NCBI GenBank assembly: GCA_033977485.1
Contig: CM066988.1
Location: 77,101,669-77,165,668, forward strand
Reading direction: 5' to 3'
DNA from: Hydrangea macrophylla
Lineage: Eukaryota; Streptophyta; Magnoliopsida; Cornales; Hydrangeaceae
Length of the DNA: 64,000 nt
Shown: piece after piece, positions 31,449 to 43,915 of the stretch
Position numbering within the stretch: the first letter of the stretch is position 1
How the letters are laid out: each line of letters starts with the position of its first letter
The notes under the pieces: generated by a model
What the model was told of the DNA's origin: nothing
The model's database searches: none
What the model saw: only the letters and a program-made list of their open reading frames with translations
Made by a program: the position numbers and the translations under genes

Positions 31449-34040
31449 GTCTTATGCTAGAAAGGTCTAGCTAAAGACGTAAAAGTTAGCGCTTCTTGGG
31501 AGGCAACCCAAGCTTTATTTCATCCGTTTTTCTTGTTTTTGGTTGTTTTTGGGTCTGTTTGTGTCTGTTTTGGACATTCTGGATAGGTCTGGGGGTTGAA
31601 ATTAATTTATTTTAATAGTATATACATATTTTTAGTTAAAAAGTGGAAAACTCCAATCTCGCGCGCGCGGCCCGCTCGCGCGAGACGTCGCTCGCGCGGC
31701 CCGCTGGCGCGAGAATGTGCCTTAGTGTTTTTCTTTCTTTTTCCTTATATGAGCCCTCAGGTTCTCCTCGCGCCTGGAATCGCGGGCGCGAGATACCTCG
31801 CTCGCGCGAGATTTGTATTGAAAAAAAAAAAAAAAAAAATTTTGAAATTCGCGCGCGCGACGGCCGCTCGCGCGGACCGCGCGCGCGATTTCCCCATTCT
31901 TTGTTTTTCTCTTTTGTTTTTTGTATCCTTCCCCCATACTTGTTCTGATAAAGTTTTCGTTTCTGTTTTTGTTTTTTTAGCCATTTTAGATCGAGTTAGT
32001 TATTGTTTTCCTTATTATATTTATACTTTTTCGGTTTATTTCTTTTCCTTTTGCTAGTTTAGTTTAATTTAGATTAGTTTTTCAATTTCTATGTTATATT
32101 TCTGTTTCTTTTACTTTTAATATTCTTTTGTTAGGTTGTTTTCTTTTATTAAGACGTAACAGGTAACATTGAACTTTATAGCCATATTCCTTTGTGTTCA
32201 TCTGTTATATGATTGTCGACATCGAGGTACTATCGTTCTTTCCTTATGTACTCTCCTTTCTTTCGTTTTATTGTTTCATTGGGGACAATGAAAGGTTTAG
32301 GTTTGGGGGTATGCACACACATGCACATTATTTTATGCAAAATTTTAAAATTTTTCAATAAGTGTGTTTAAATAAACGATGTTACCTACGGTTTTTGCAA
32401 TTTTAATCCGATACTTCTTAGTATGTAATGTGATTTGTTATAGAATGATAAACAATGAAATATGTGATGAAATATTTACTGAAGTCATGTTGAAATGTTT
32501 TAAGTTATGTATTGTTGAATCGTAGTTTTATATCATCAATTTGCACACAAACCTATGCACTGCACGTAGTCGCTTGAATACATGTTGGTTGTGAACTATA
32601 ATATGATTCGGATTTCTAGATAACACATGGTGGAGACTAAACCCAGTGAGCTTTTGAGCCTATCTTTTCTGTTTTGAGGGTTATAAATACATTGTGTTTG
32701 TCGAATTTCATTGAAATAGCGCATCTACTTGTTGCTTAGTCTCATTATTCTTGTTTTGGTTAATAGTCGAAGTAAAATATTTGTTACCATGCAAAATATC
32801 TTCCGTTGTAAACATTGAAGAACCATATGACCTGAGGACATGATTTTAGGCCTTCTTTGTTTACTGCCGGCCGATAAAAGAAAAAATTTCCTTAGTTTAC
32901 CCCTTGAGCCGTTAAAATGCCTCTTTTTCTTTGTTCACCATTATCCTCTTTAAAAGCTCCAACCTGATCAACTTGGAGTATACCACTGGAAGAGTGATCA
33001 ACTTTTAGTAGTATTAAGGCGATGTGTTGATTGAGAAGAAGAAAATAAGATGATGTTTGGGGTGGGTGCTTTGTTATTCAATGCATATTCATTTGAGAAG
33101 CGAGAAAAGAAAAAGGAAAAGAAACAAAATAAAGAAGAGAAGGTTGAAAAGAAAGAAAAAAGAATGAAAGGAAAGAGAAATATATGAATGAAAAGTTTGT
33201 AGAAGAAGAATGAAAGAGATCGAACATGCCTTACAATGCCATTCTGAAACTACTTGTTATATCCATTTTATTATTTTTCATTACCTGAGCCACATTACAA
33301 CCTTTAAAAAGTCCTATTTGATCCTAGGAAACATGGTTCGGATATGTAAATGATGGGAGGGGATTAAAACATGGTAATGATTAATTTCTTTTGATTATGG
33401 GCATCCTATCCATGAGACTACTATTTTTTCGTGTCATGCGTCTTTTTCATGTCATATGTGAGCGTTATTCGTTTTGAAAATATAATTCCTTTGCTCACAT
33501 ATATTAGAAAAATTACACATGTTTCTGAGTGTTTCATTTTAAGAGTGTAATTGACATTGTGAGATTCGTAGTCGAAGCATAGTTAGATGGTCAGCCGAAG
33601 TATATTCCAAGTTTATGACATGCGCGTGTTCATTTGACTACCATATCACACACGTGCAATTTTATGAGAAACTCTATTGATTTATACGATGCATGTGCTT
33701 GAGATTGTTTTTCATGATGTATGTAGGTGTTAGATTCTATTTCTTTATGTTCATTATTCTATTTCGAATCATTGTGTTATAATAAGGAGTATTGAATGTT
33801 TTGTTTTTCATTTTTAATAAAACTCTTTAAGGTTACAAGTTAATAAATATGGTTGTGGGTAACTTGTTGACGAGAACCCTCACGAGACTTCACTCGTCCG
33901 ACTAGGGACACCTAGGGGTTTAAAAGGCTTGTTGCATACGCTAAATGCAATCGTGATCCATACGAAAATGGAATAGATTTTTATTAGTAGTTTTTATTTT
34001 AGTTTTGCTCGAGGACTAGCAAAATGTAGGTTTGGGGGTG
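31449..34040 (+). other. 3' noncoding region of element D
   Basis: No gene is seen. In order it holds: hairpin cttggg-aggcaa-cccaag (31495-31512); a CG-rich palindrome cluster (31659-31888); hairpin cattg-ggga-caatg with a following aggtttgggggta (32277-32311), resembling an internal polypurine tract; a purine-rich tract (about 33095-33185); a conserved block shared with B and C (33869-33960) containing hairpin 33932-33950; and the terminal polypurine tract aggtttgggggtg (34028-34040). Short open frames in the palindrome cluster are artefacts of CG repetition. Confidence 0.8.
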
Positions 34041-35414
34041 TGATCGGGAGAGAACTAATCCTAATTATACGCTTTAACGAGCATTTGTTAGTACCTTTTT
34101 ATCCTGTTTTTGTATATTTTTACTCTGTTTTCTAGTTTCTGACAGGTTTTGGAAGAAATCAACTGAACCAGGCTAAACAAGGTGAAAAAGCAGGAAGAAG
34201 GAAGCTGAAAAAGACACTTCGCGCGCGCGACCCGCGGGCGCGGAAATCCAAGAATCGCGCGCGCGATCCGCTCGCGCGAGAATCCAGAAACCGCTCGCGC
34301 GAGACCCCCAAGAGCTCGCTCGCGCGATCCGCGCGCGCGAGGTACCCAATGTCGCGCTCGCGCGATATGCCCAAAAATCAAAGTTGCGTATTTCAGTATA
34401 CTGAAGACTCCTGTGCAAACGAGACTGCTAAACGACGTCCAGACTGTAAATTACATGCGTTTCAGTCCGTTTCGAGTTGTAAAGGCTTCCAAAACATGTT
34501 GTAAATCTATATAAACTCTATTTTACTTCAATTAGAGGGTTGGCAATTAATATACAACCATATACACATATACTTCCAGCCCTTGAAGAGGGAGAAGCAA
34601 GGAGAAGAAGAAGAAGACCAAGGATTTCCATGGCCTCCTCCATCAACTACTTGCTGATTTCTACTTCTATGGCAGCTTAGATCATTGATCTAGGGTTTCA
34701 ATGAAGCCCTAGATGAGTAATAGGGTTTTATTTATGCTTTTATTTTAGTTTTATTGTGTATGGATGACAGTCACATGTTTAGAGGATTTTTATAAATAAA
34801 TCGTACTTACATTGATTAAATCATCGCTTTCAGAATTTATTCTTGTCTTAGATCTATTTTGACTGTGATGTGCTCAACGATCTATTCTTGCTGTGCTTGT
34901 TTAGATTGTTTACATGTGATGGTGCTTTAGTGATTCGTGCTATCAAGTATCCGAATAGTCCATGCCTAGGTTAGACGGATTAGATCACAACCCTAGTTTA
35001 GTGTGAGATAATTCGTGCTATCCGCAGATGGATTATGTTGGTGCTTGAACCATGATTATCTTCTTGTCGGAGGAATTGGGCTTGTAGCTACAATTCCCCA
35101 TATTCATCCAACGTAATAAGCTAAAGTAATTCATAGATATTCCTATTATGAAACTAGTGGTGGATTTGCAATCCTAGGTTTCCTTTACATATTTATTAAA
35201 AACACTTTTAATTGCTTCCATAGTCTAGATTTATTTCTATTGTTATTAGTTTAATTAAATTCAAAATCAAATCCGTTTTCCCTAATTAACTAGACTTAGG
35301 TTTTAAAATTAAATCGCTGTAGTAATCAATCTCTGTGGGTTCGACCTTTACTTCCACACTGCAAATCTATTGAAAAGTAAAGAATACTTTTATATCTTGA
35401 TATTGACAACATCA
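34041..35414 (+). repeat. 3' LTR of element D (1374 bp)
   Basis: Same sequence as the 5' LTR except for loss of 13 bp in the palindrome cluster: one of two adjacent ccgctcgcgcga units is missing (present at 27227-27251 in the 5' copy, single at 34291-34302). It is followed by the GTCAT duplication and B's protease. Confidence 0.95.
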
Positions 35415-35419
35415 GTCAT

Positions 35420-37726
35420 GTTCCCGAATACGATGATCATAATACCACTTCTTATTTTGATTGTGGCATCTATGGTGTCGAGGAATGGATGTCCAAATAT
35501 TATCGGGATTTGTACACATGCATTAGACACAAGTTCAGTGCCCAAGATCACAAAATTGACTGGGAAGACAAATGAATCTATCTGCACTAGAATGTCCTCC
35601 AGTATTCCTATAGGGTATTTAACTGACCTATTTTCCAATTGTAACGCAACTCGGATAGGTTTGAGTTCACCCAACCCTAGTTGTTTATAAACTGAGTATG
35701 GCAGTAGATTTACGCTTGCTCCTAAATCAAGAAGGGCGTTGTCTATCCTTTGATTCCCAATTCGGCACGAGATAGTTAGGGTACCAGAGTCTATGAGTTT
35801 TGGAGGCAATTCATTTTGGATGATTGCACTTGCTTGGCAAGTAACATAAGCATGTTTCTTCACACTTTGCCTCCTCTTGACCGTGCATAAGTCTTTAAGG
35901 TACTTAGCGTAGGCCGGCACTTGTTTGATTGCATCAAGGAGTGGAAGATTGATTTTGACTTGTTTAAACAATTCCAAGAACTCCTGATTCTTTGCCTCAT
36001 TTTTGGGTTTCTTAAGCCTTTGAGGTTAAGGCGCGGGGAAAGGGCATTTAGGTAATTGGTCAATAACAGGCTCCTTTCTGGGCCTTCTCTCAACTTCTTC
36101 TACTTCTTTAGGAGTGTCATCATTTGATTCTAATGGTTTGTTATCAGTGGACGGCTCATCTTCTTGAGTGGATGGTTTGCTTTTATTCACTACTTCATCC
36201 TCTTCATATTCTTCGGGGGTAGAGAGAGGTGTATTGCACCCTATAATCTTGTCGCTTCTCAGAGTAGTCACGGCTTTTGCCTGTTCATGATTAGTGGGAC
36301 CATTGTTGTATCCCTTAGGGTTTTGAAGTGGTTGGGCAGGAAATGTTCCACTCGATCCTTCTTGTCGTGCATCCATTCTCTCTAATGTTGCGGACATTTT
36401 ACTTATCATTTGAATTAACTGTTGTGTTAAATTCGCATTAGAGAGTGGATCTTCCTCTTGCACCTTTTATGAGGTGGCACATAAATATTTGATTGCTGAT
36501 TGTTAGAGGGTTGAGCTTGGTTGTAGTTGTTTGATCTATTTTGATTGAATGGCTGGGGCTGCCTATTGTATTGCCCTTGATATTGATTATTGTTATTGTA
36601 GAGATGTTGTTGTTGGTATTGATTTTAGGTCCCAGCATCATTTTTCCAATCAAAACCGGGGTGATTCCATCGATTGTTATTATTCTGCGAATTATGATTG
36701 TTATAGGAATTCCCTGCCCCCCCTATACCGTTGCATGGCATTCATTTCCATGGGGGCTGTGTGTCCCAACATGTTGCATGTGCCGCAAGGTTCTTCAGGT
36801 AATACCTGCCTAGAACTCTCTCATTTCATTCCCAACTCTTCTAACTTCTTAACTAGTTCTTCATATTTTTTCATTAGATGATCCTCACTTTTTAATTGGT
36901 ATAGACTCTTCTCCTCTACATAGGATATCTGTGAGCATGGGACATCTTCAAAATTCGACCATTCATGGGCATGTTCAGCTACCCACTCGAAGTGAGCTTC
37001 AGCTTCTTCAGTGTTTTTGCGAAGAAATGGCCCCGAACTCATGGTTTCGACCAAATTTTTTGTTTCACCATTTAACCCTTCATAAAAATAGCTTATGGTT
37101 CACCATTTCTCATACCCGTGATGTGGGCATGAGAGAAGCAAATCCTTGAAACGTTTCCCAAGTTTGGGTGAAGGTTTCATTGCTCTTTTGTTTGTAAGAA
37201 TTTATTTGTCGTTTAAGCTCGGTGGTCATGCGAGGTGAAAAGAATTTATTTAGGAATGCAGTGTTCATCATATGCCAAGTGTAGATTGAATTCGGCTTCA
37301 AGGTGAGTAGCCACACTTTTGCTTTATCCTTTAAGGTGAAATGGAATAGCATTAGACGTGTCACATCTACAAGGCAATTTTGTGAAAATGTTTTACAAAC
37401 ATCCTCGAAATCTTTGATATGTAGGTATGCCTTCTCGCTCTCCATTCCATGGAAGGTAGGAAGGAGTTGAATCATTCTGTTGCGAAATTGAAATTCGCCA
37501 GCATGAGGTGGAATGAGAATACAAGAAGGTGTAGGTGCGTGTTCGGGTGTCATGAGATCGTAGAAAGGACGAAGCGAATCATCAATTGGTACAACCACAT
37601 TCTTACCGTATCACTTTGATTATCGACCATAGATTCAGTGGGTGTGGCCGAGAGATTAATAGAACTAGAAGAGTTGGATGAATAGAGTGGATTTTCGTAA
37701 ATTCCTTCGATGAAATTTTCGGGCAT
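35420..37726 (-). pseudogene. gag and protease of element B (decayed)
   Basis: ATG 37726 starts a Gag that shifts frame near 37605. The Retrotrans_gag core spans about 37598-37115 (LLPTFHGM, LKDKAKVWLLTLKP, FLNKFF). Further open pieces at 37054-36821 and 36463-36026 are in shifted frames and contain a Gly/Asn-rich and then an acidic linker. The protease region (35977-35420) carries LLDLGASVNLLPYSVYKQLG and a GHPFL block. It stops exactly at the GTCAT duplication of element D; the protein continues in frame at 26976. The Gag N-terminus differs from that of A and D, so B belongs to a separate Athila-type subfamily. Confidence 0.85.
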
Positions 37727-37830
37727 GAAGGGAAAGATCTTAAATAGTTTTAATCTAAAGAATAAAAGACAAAAGAAAATAGAAAGAGATAAAGATAGAT
37801 TGAGGTAATCTAAGCGTTAGCTTGTTGCCT

Positions 37831-37848
37831 TCCCCGGCAACGGCGCCA
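37831..37848 (-). promoter_or_regulatory. Primer-binding site of B (tRNA-Asp, perfect)
   Basis: On the plus strand tccccggcaacggcgcca, nine bases from the LTR end. It is the perfect complement form of the site in D and confirms the minus orientation. Confidence 0.92.
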
Positions 37849-37857
37849 AAAAAAACT

Positions 37858-39295
37858 TGACACGAAAATAATCTGTGTGCACTTGTGTGCAATACCCAAG
37901 TGTAGGTAATCGTGCAAGTAGTAATCTGGTTAAGACCAGGTTGATCCCACAAAGAAGGTTAATAAGTAAATACTTAGATTAATCTCAAAAAAAGAAAAAA
38001 ATAAAAATAAAAATTAATATTCGAAAGGTTGTAGAATATTGCAAAAAGTCTTCATCTCTCAATCGATCGAAACGCAGAAAGTGGGATCAACCTGGTCTTC
38101 GTCTCTCAATCGTACAGTATTCCAAAGAGGTTTAAAACAATAGTTAAGACTCGCACCTACAATGGTGTTAGCATTGAAGGTGGTTTTGCAAAAGATATTG
38201 AAGAAAAATTCCTTAAGGCTTAAAGTAATGAAACTGTTTTGACAAACTGAGCATTCGGGGACAGTTTGATAACAAATCTCAAAAGCAGAAAGTCTTGGAA
38301 TACTGCAAAAGGACTACTGAAGAATTAGAGAGTTCGATCAATCGACGCGCTTTCGATCGATCGAACATCTTCATCTCTCAATCGATCGAAAAGACTTCGA
38401 TCGCTTAACTATGTTCTGGTCCGATCGATCGAAACGACTTCGATCGATCGAACACAGGAATTATTCTGCTACATGGCAGAGGCTTGAGATCACGGTTTCA
38501 TTGTGATATCCCAACCTGGAGACTACTCAGACATAGATTCATTTTTAATGTAAATATTCATTAAAGTCTTGTTTGGTTGTGATTTTTGCACGAAATCTAT
38601 GAAAAACTAATGGTTTAACACTAACTATCATGCAACGCTACGATCTAACATGTTAAACTACAATAAACTGCAAGTACATAGTAAATAGAACAATGATATG
38701 TAACCTGGAATGAAGAACTTTACTTAAACTTATGATAATCCAAGCCAAACAATGATAATCCTTCAAAAACCTACAAGAAAATTAGGAACAAAGCTCTCTA
38801 CTCTCTATAAACTGTTGAAAACTAAAGTGGACGTCCCCTGGGACGTAATTAAAATGCATATAAATACTAAAACCTAAAACTAGGGTTGAAAACTCCCTCT
38901 CTGTTGCGTGCGCATAAGTTCTGATAAAAGCCATGTTCGACCGATCGAACGTCACTCAATCGCTTGAACATCTGGAATCTTCGAGCGCTTAAACTCTACT
39001 CGATCGATCAAACTCTAGATCACTTGAGGGAGCTTCGATCGCTTAAGACTCGCTTTCCATGGTTGAGTTGTTTTCCTTAGAATCAAGCATCCCTTTTATC
39101 CTGCTTATTCATTTCTTCACACAGCAGGCAGTGATCTGCACGAATTATAGCTAAATTAATACAACTTATCATAGATTAATCATATTACGTAAAAGCTAAC
39201 ATTATAATCCAAATTGCAGATATATAAAGGAATTGTAAACTAAATCTGTGTATTTTCTTCTCGCGGTTGTATTTTACAAATATCCCCGCTTGTCC
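37858..39295 (-). repeat. 5' LTR of element B, with internal deletion and filler
   Basis: Ends match the 3' LTR (9408-11046), but this copy is about 200 bp shorter. After the word cgaaaggttgtagaa (about 38025) some 290 bp present in the other copy are replaced by about 95 bp of scrambled sequence, up to ggtttaaaacaatag (38129). Palindrome clusters remain at about 38333-38455 and 38937-39055. The last base of the LTR is c instead of the expected a. Confidence 0.87.
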
Positions 39296-39300
39296 CTATT

Positions 39301-40825
39301 CATTTGAAATTAAGAATTAAATAGGAAAATGGACCAACTCATGATAATGTGCCACATGCAGGGCCCATCTCCTCCTGCCGAAATATGTTAGTTATGCTCT
39401 GATCCGTCTCATTCTACACTGGCATGTCTGTCTACTTCACAGTTTTTGAAATTTATGGAACAACATATTAATGCTGTTTAACAGTTCCAGAGACCCAATT
39501 ATAACCCCGCTAGTTATAAACCAGACACGACATGGAGACCTCACCCAAACCTTTCATGGAAATAGTGAAGGGCCGTATTCAAAACCAAAGACGACAAACT
39601 TTCCAAATGCATACAGGCCTCAACCTAATCAATACCAACAACCTCCCTTCCGTGCTAATCCTCCTAGGGATAAATCTTTCGAAGAGAGTGTGTTGGCATC
39701 TTTGAAAAACCTAGAGGCCCAATCACAATCGTTGTCTCAACTCGTTAACTCCCATACTTAATCTATCGCTAAGTTAGAATCCCAAATGGGACAACTAGCT
39801 AATACATTAAATCATTGTAATAAAGGGAAGTTACCGAGTCAACGGTTTAAAACCCTAAAGGGCAATATAAGGTAGGTACGGCGAGCGACCAAGTAAATGC
39901 AGTGTCAACAAGAACAACTGAGCGACCGAAGGAGGTCGTACCTCCTCCCGAACGTAAAAAGGATAAAGGAAAAGAAATTTGTAAAGAAAAAGATGGGAAT
40001 CACAATACAGTCATGAAGGATTCTATCCATTTGGTATCTAATACGTCTAAAGTGACAAACCCATCGAATTGTGTGCCTAGGATGCCGTTTCCCTCAAGCG
40101 TGGATGTCCCATCTCACTTTTCAAACAAGGGAACACGACCGGAGGATATCCTAGAAATATTTAAAGAAGTAAAAATAAATATCCCACTGCTCAAGCAAAT
40201 ACCTCCATATGCTAAATTTCTAAAGGACTTATGTACTCAAAAGAGGAAATCTAGATATTATTTATCTAAAAAAGTCTTTTTATCGGAGAAGATTAGCTCT
40301 ATGTTTCAACAAAACACACTCAAATATAAGGACCCAGGTACACCCACAATCGCATGTCATATAGGTGACAAATATATACACTGGGCCCTTCTCGACCTTG
40401 GAGTGAGTGTGAATCTATTACCTTATTCAGTATACGAACATTTGGACTTAGGAGAATTAAAACCAACCGCTGCTACCTTACAGCTAGCGGATCGGTCAAT
40501 TAAAGTACCACATGGGGTGATAGAGGATGTGTTGGTAAAGGTGGATAAATGCTACTACCCGGTTGATTTCATTGTGCTAGACACTGAACCACTCCTCGAT
40601 GCTAGTAAACACATCCCAGTTATTCTAGGATGTCCTTTTGTTGGTTACAGCTAATTCGATTATTAACTGTAAGACTGGGGAAATGGATATAATGTTTGGA
40701 AATATGACCGTTCGTCTTAACGTCTTTAATGCATCGAATCAACCTTATAGAGATGACGAGGAGGCAGACTGTTATGCAATTGATTTAATTGACGAATTGG
40801 TAGAGAGTCGACGCCATTTATATTA
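39301..40825 (+). pseudogene. gag C-terminus and protease of element A
   Basis: Coding resumes right after the right-hand duplication of B and aligns with D's Gag from about residue 325. A Gln/Pro-rich linker (39560-39760) precedes a stop near 39760 and a frameshift. From 39902 a 250-codon open stretch covers the Lys-rich linker and the protease, where the catalytic word is DLGVS instead of DLGAS. The frame shifts at about 40640, inside the GCPFL block, and ends near 40825. It is not functional. Confidence 0.85.
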
Positions 40826-43800
40826 ACTAAAGAAGCCTTAGAAGCGTGTTTATCTCATTTTAATTTTAATGATTTTAATATTGATACGAATATTGAAGAA
40901 TTAAATAATTTGTTGGAATCAATAAACACGACTAGTGTCCTTCCGTGGATGCCCAAGATAGAGGCCTTACCACCTCTCGTGCATGAGCCTGCACTACCAT
41001 CCATCGAGTGTCCCCCGACACTTAAACTTAAACCGTTACCAAACTCGTTGAAATATGCATTTCTAGGGCCTAATACGACACTCCCGGTCATAATTGCATC
41101 AAATTTAACTATGATTCAAGAAGTACAACTATTACAGGTCCTAGAAAATCATAAAAAAGCGATAGGGTGGACAGTAGCTGATTTAAAAGGGATTGACCCG
41201 TCTGTTTGCATGCATCGAATTAACTTAGAAGAAAAAATGCCAAACCATCTAGAGAAATGCAGCAACGCCTTAATCCTAATATGAAGGAGGTAGTTATGAA
41301 AGAGGTGATTAAACTCTTAGATGCAGGTATCATTTATCTAATCTCCGATAATAATTGGGTCAGCCCACGTAGGTTATCCCAAAGAAATTAGGAATTATAG
41401 TTGTGCCATATGAAAAAAGCGTCCTCATACCCAACCGTTAACCTACTGGTTGGCGGGTATGCATTGACTATCGTAAACTTAATACTATGACTCGTAAGGA
41501 TCATTTCCCTCTTCCATTCATCGATCAAATATTGGAACGTCTATCAGGTCAAAGCTTTTATTGTTTTCTTGATGGGTACTCTGGTTATAACCAAGTACCT
41601 GTCTATCCTAATGGCCAAGAGAAAACAACGTTCACATGTCCCTTCGGCACCTTTGCTTATCGCCGGATACTGTTTGGTTTGTGCAATGAACCGGCCACTT
41701 TTCAATGGTGTATGATGGTAATTTTCTCAGATATGGTTGAAAAGTATCTAGAGGTGTTTATGGATGATTTCTCAATTTTCAGTCCTACATTTGACAAGTG
41801 TCTTCAAAACCTTACAAAAGTCCTCGCCCATTACGAGGAAGCGAATTTGGTTTTGAGTTGGGAGAAGAGCCATTTTATGGTTCAAGAAGGAATAGTCTTG
41901 GGTCATGTTGTTTCAAAACGTGGTATAGAGGTCAACAAGGCAAAAATTCAATTAATAGACAAACTTCCACCGCCGTCTTCCATCCGTCAAATCCGTTCAT
42001 TTTTAGGTCATGCCGGATTTTACCGTAGGGTTTTCAAAGATTTTAGCAAAATTTCAAGACCTTTGTGCAATATGATTGCCAAGGATGTCCCATTTGCCTT
42101 TGATAATGAATGTCTTAGGGCATTTGAAATGTTAAGGTCTCTACTTTCCACGGCTCTGGTGATCCAATCCCCTGATTGGTCACTTCCGTTTGAATTAATG
42201 TGTGATGCTTTCGATTATGTCGTTGGAGCCTTCTTAGGTCAGAAAGTTAATAAAGTTCCTCATGTGATATATTATGCGAGTAAAACCCATAATGGCGCGT
42301 AATTGAATTATACGACTACGAAAAAAGAATTGCTAGCAGTTGTATTTGTCCTTGACAAGTTTCGTTCATTTCTTTTAGGGTCAAAAGTTATTATTTACAC
42401 CGGTCACGCCGCTTTGCGTCATCTATTGCATAAGAAAGAAACAAAACCTCGTTTAATTCGTTGGATCTTACTCCTTCAGGAGTTTGATTACGAAATAAGA
42501 GACAAAAAGGGTTATGAAAACATTGTCGCCGATCACCTGTCACGAATCTTTGTCGAGTCTAAAGATATTACCCCTCTCCAAGACTCATTTTCGGACGAAC
42601 AATTATTTGCTATAGCTGCTATAAAACATCCATGGTTCAGTGACATTGTCAACTTTTTACCTACGGGATATGCCCCTCATACTTGGGGTCTAGCCAAGAC
42701 AAAGATCGTTTCTTTTCATAAATTAAACATTATTATTGGGATGACCCACTGTCATTTAAGCATTGTTCTGATCAAATCATACAACGTTGTGTTCCCGAGA
42801 GTGAGTTCAATTCTATTTTAAACTTTTGTCACTCTTTAGAATGCGGAGGTCACTTTGGTGGCTATCGTACGGTTGCTAAAGTCCTCCAAAGTGGGTTATA
42901 TTGGCCAACCCTGTTTAAGGATGCGCATGAATTTTGTCTAAAGTGTCTACATTGTCAACAAACATGTAATATGTCCCGTCATGATGCGATGCCTCTTACT
43001 CCAATTCTTATTATTGAAATATTTGACGTTTGGGGCATCGACTTTATGGGTCCGTTCCCATCTTCTTGTGCTTTCGAATACATTCTAGTCACAGTCAACT
43101 ATGTTTCTAAGTGAGTGGAGGCAGTGGCGACGAGAACCAACGACCATAAAGTTGTGGTTTCTTTTATTAAAGATAATATATTTTATCGATTCGGTACGCC
43201 ATGAGCGATTATAAGTGACGGGGGAAAACATTTCTATAATCGTCATTTTAAGGCCCTCGTCTGAAAATATTCCGTCACTCATAAGGTAGGAACCGCGTAC
43301 CATCCTCAAACCTAAGGCCAAGTTGAAGTTTTGAATAGAGAAGTAAAAAGTATATTAGAAAAAATGGTACGGCCAGATGTAACGACTGAGCAATGCGCTT
43401 TGGGCATATCGAACAGCTTATAAAACTCCTATTGGAATGTTTCCATACCAACTAGTCTTTGAAAAAGCGTGCCACCTACCGGTGGAACTTGAACATGGAT
43501 CTTACTGGGCCGTAAAATCACTTAACCAAGATATAAAAGCAGCAGGAAGCCATCGTAAACTTCAAATACAAGAACTTGAAGAATTGTGAAAAGAGGCCTA
43601 TGAGAATGCTAAAATCTATAAAGAACAATCGAAAGCTTTCAATGAAAAAATGATCATAAGAAAAAATTTCGAAGTTGGACAACGCGTATGGTTATTTAAT
43701 TCTAAATTAAGGTTATTCTCGGGTAAGCTATGTTCTCGATGGGACGGTCCGTTCATAATAACGCAGGTGTTCCCGCATGGAGCAATTGAAATACAAGATA

Positions 43801-43915
43801 CAAACGGTGGAACACTTTTTGAAGGTAAATGGGCAACGGCTTAAGCTGTACCAGTCACAGATGAAAGAGAAATTGAATCCATAGATCTGGTAGATCCGAT
43901 CTATTTCGAATGAGC
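40826..43915 (+). pseudogene. RT, RNase H and integrase of element A (decayed)
   Basis: An RT N-terminal piece (40910-41284) precedes frameshifts. A 271-codon open stretch (41487-42302) holds the RT palm with VFMDDFS (FMDD) and the LGHAGFYRR connection region. RNase H follows after a single stop (42303-42600: [17 protein letters not shown], then ADHLSRI). The integrase zinc-binding and catalytic region (42830-43560) has several stops, including inside the DDE core. The C-terminal domain is open at 43650-43844 (VGQRVWLFNSKLRLFSGKL). Order and spacing are normal for Athila-type pol. Many stops look like C-to-T changes. Confidence 0.86.

Larger units (their letters stand above)
26977..35414 (+). 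mobile_element. Element D: young Athila-type element with Gag-protease only
   Basis: LTRs 26977-28363 and 34041-35414 flank 5.7 kb of internal DNA. The target duplication GTCAT (26972-26976 and 35415-35419) is perfect and splits B between protease and RT. The LTRs appear identical apart from one 13-bp deletion, so insertion was recent. The primer-binding site, leader, polypurine tract and a complete Gag-protease ORF are present. RT, RNase H, integrase and env-like ORF are all absent: the Gag-protease stop is followed within 50 bp by the hairpin that in A follows the integrase. D therefore looks like a deletion derivative that is propagated in trans. Confidence 0.95.
9408..39295 (-). mobile_element. 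Element B: minus-strand Athila-type Gypsy element inside gag of A
   Basis: B is read right to left: 5' LTR (37858-39295), primer-binding site, gag-protease (35420-37726), RT-RNase H-integrase (23760-26971), extra post-pol ORFs, env-like ORF (20181-21677), 3' noncoding block, polypurine tract and 3' LTR (9408-11046). It is interrupted by D in the protease/RT linker and by C in the 3' noncoding region. Flanking words CCATT (9403-9407) and CTATT (39296-39300) are a decayed duplication, and A's gag resumes directly beyond it. All reading frames are damaged, so it is an older copy than C and D. Confidence 0.9.

Noticed and set aside
37831..37848. Sequence identical to the end of a tRNA-Asp
   Set aside because: Only 18 bases match and they abut an LTR; this is a primer-binding site, not a tRNA gene.
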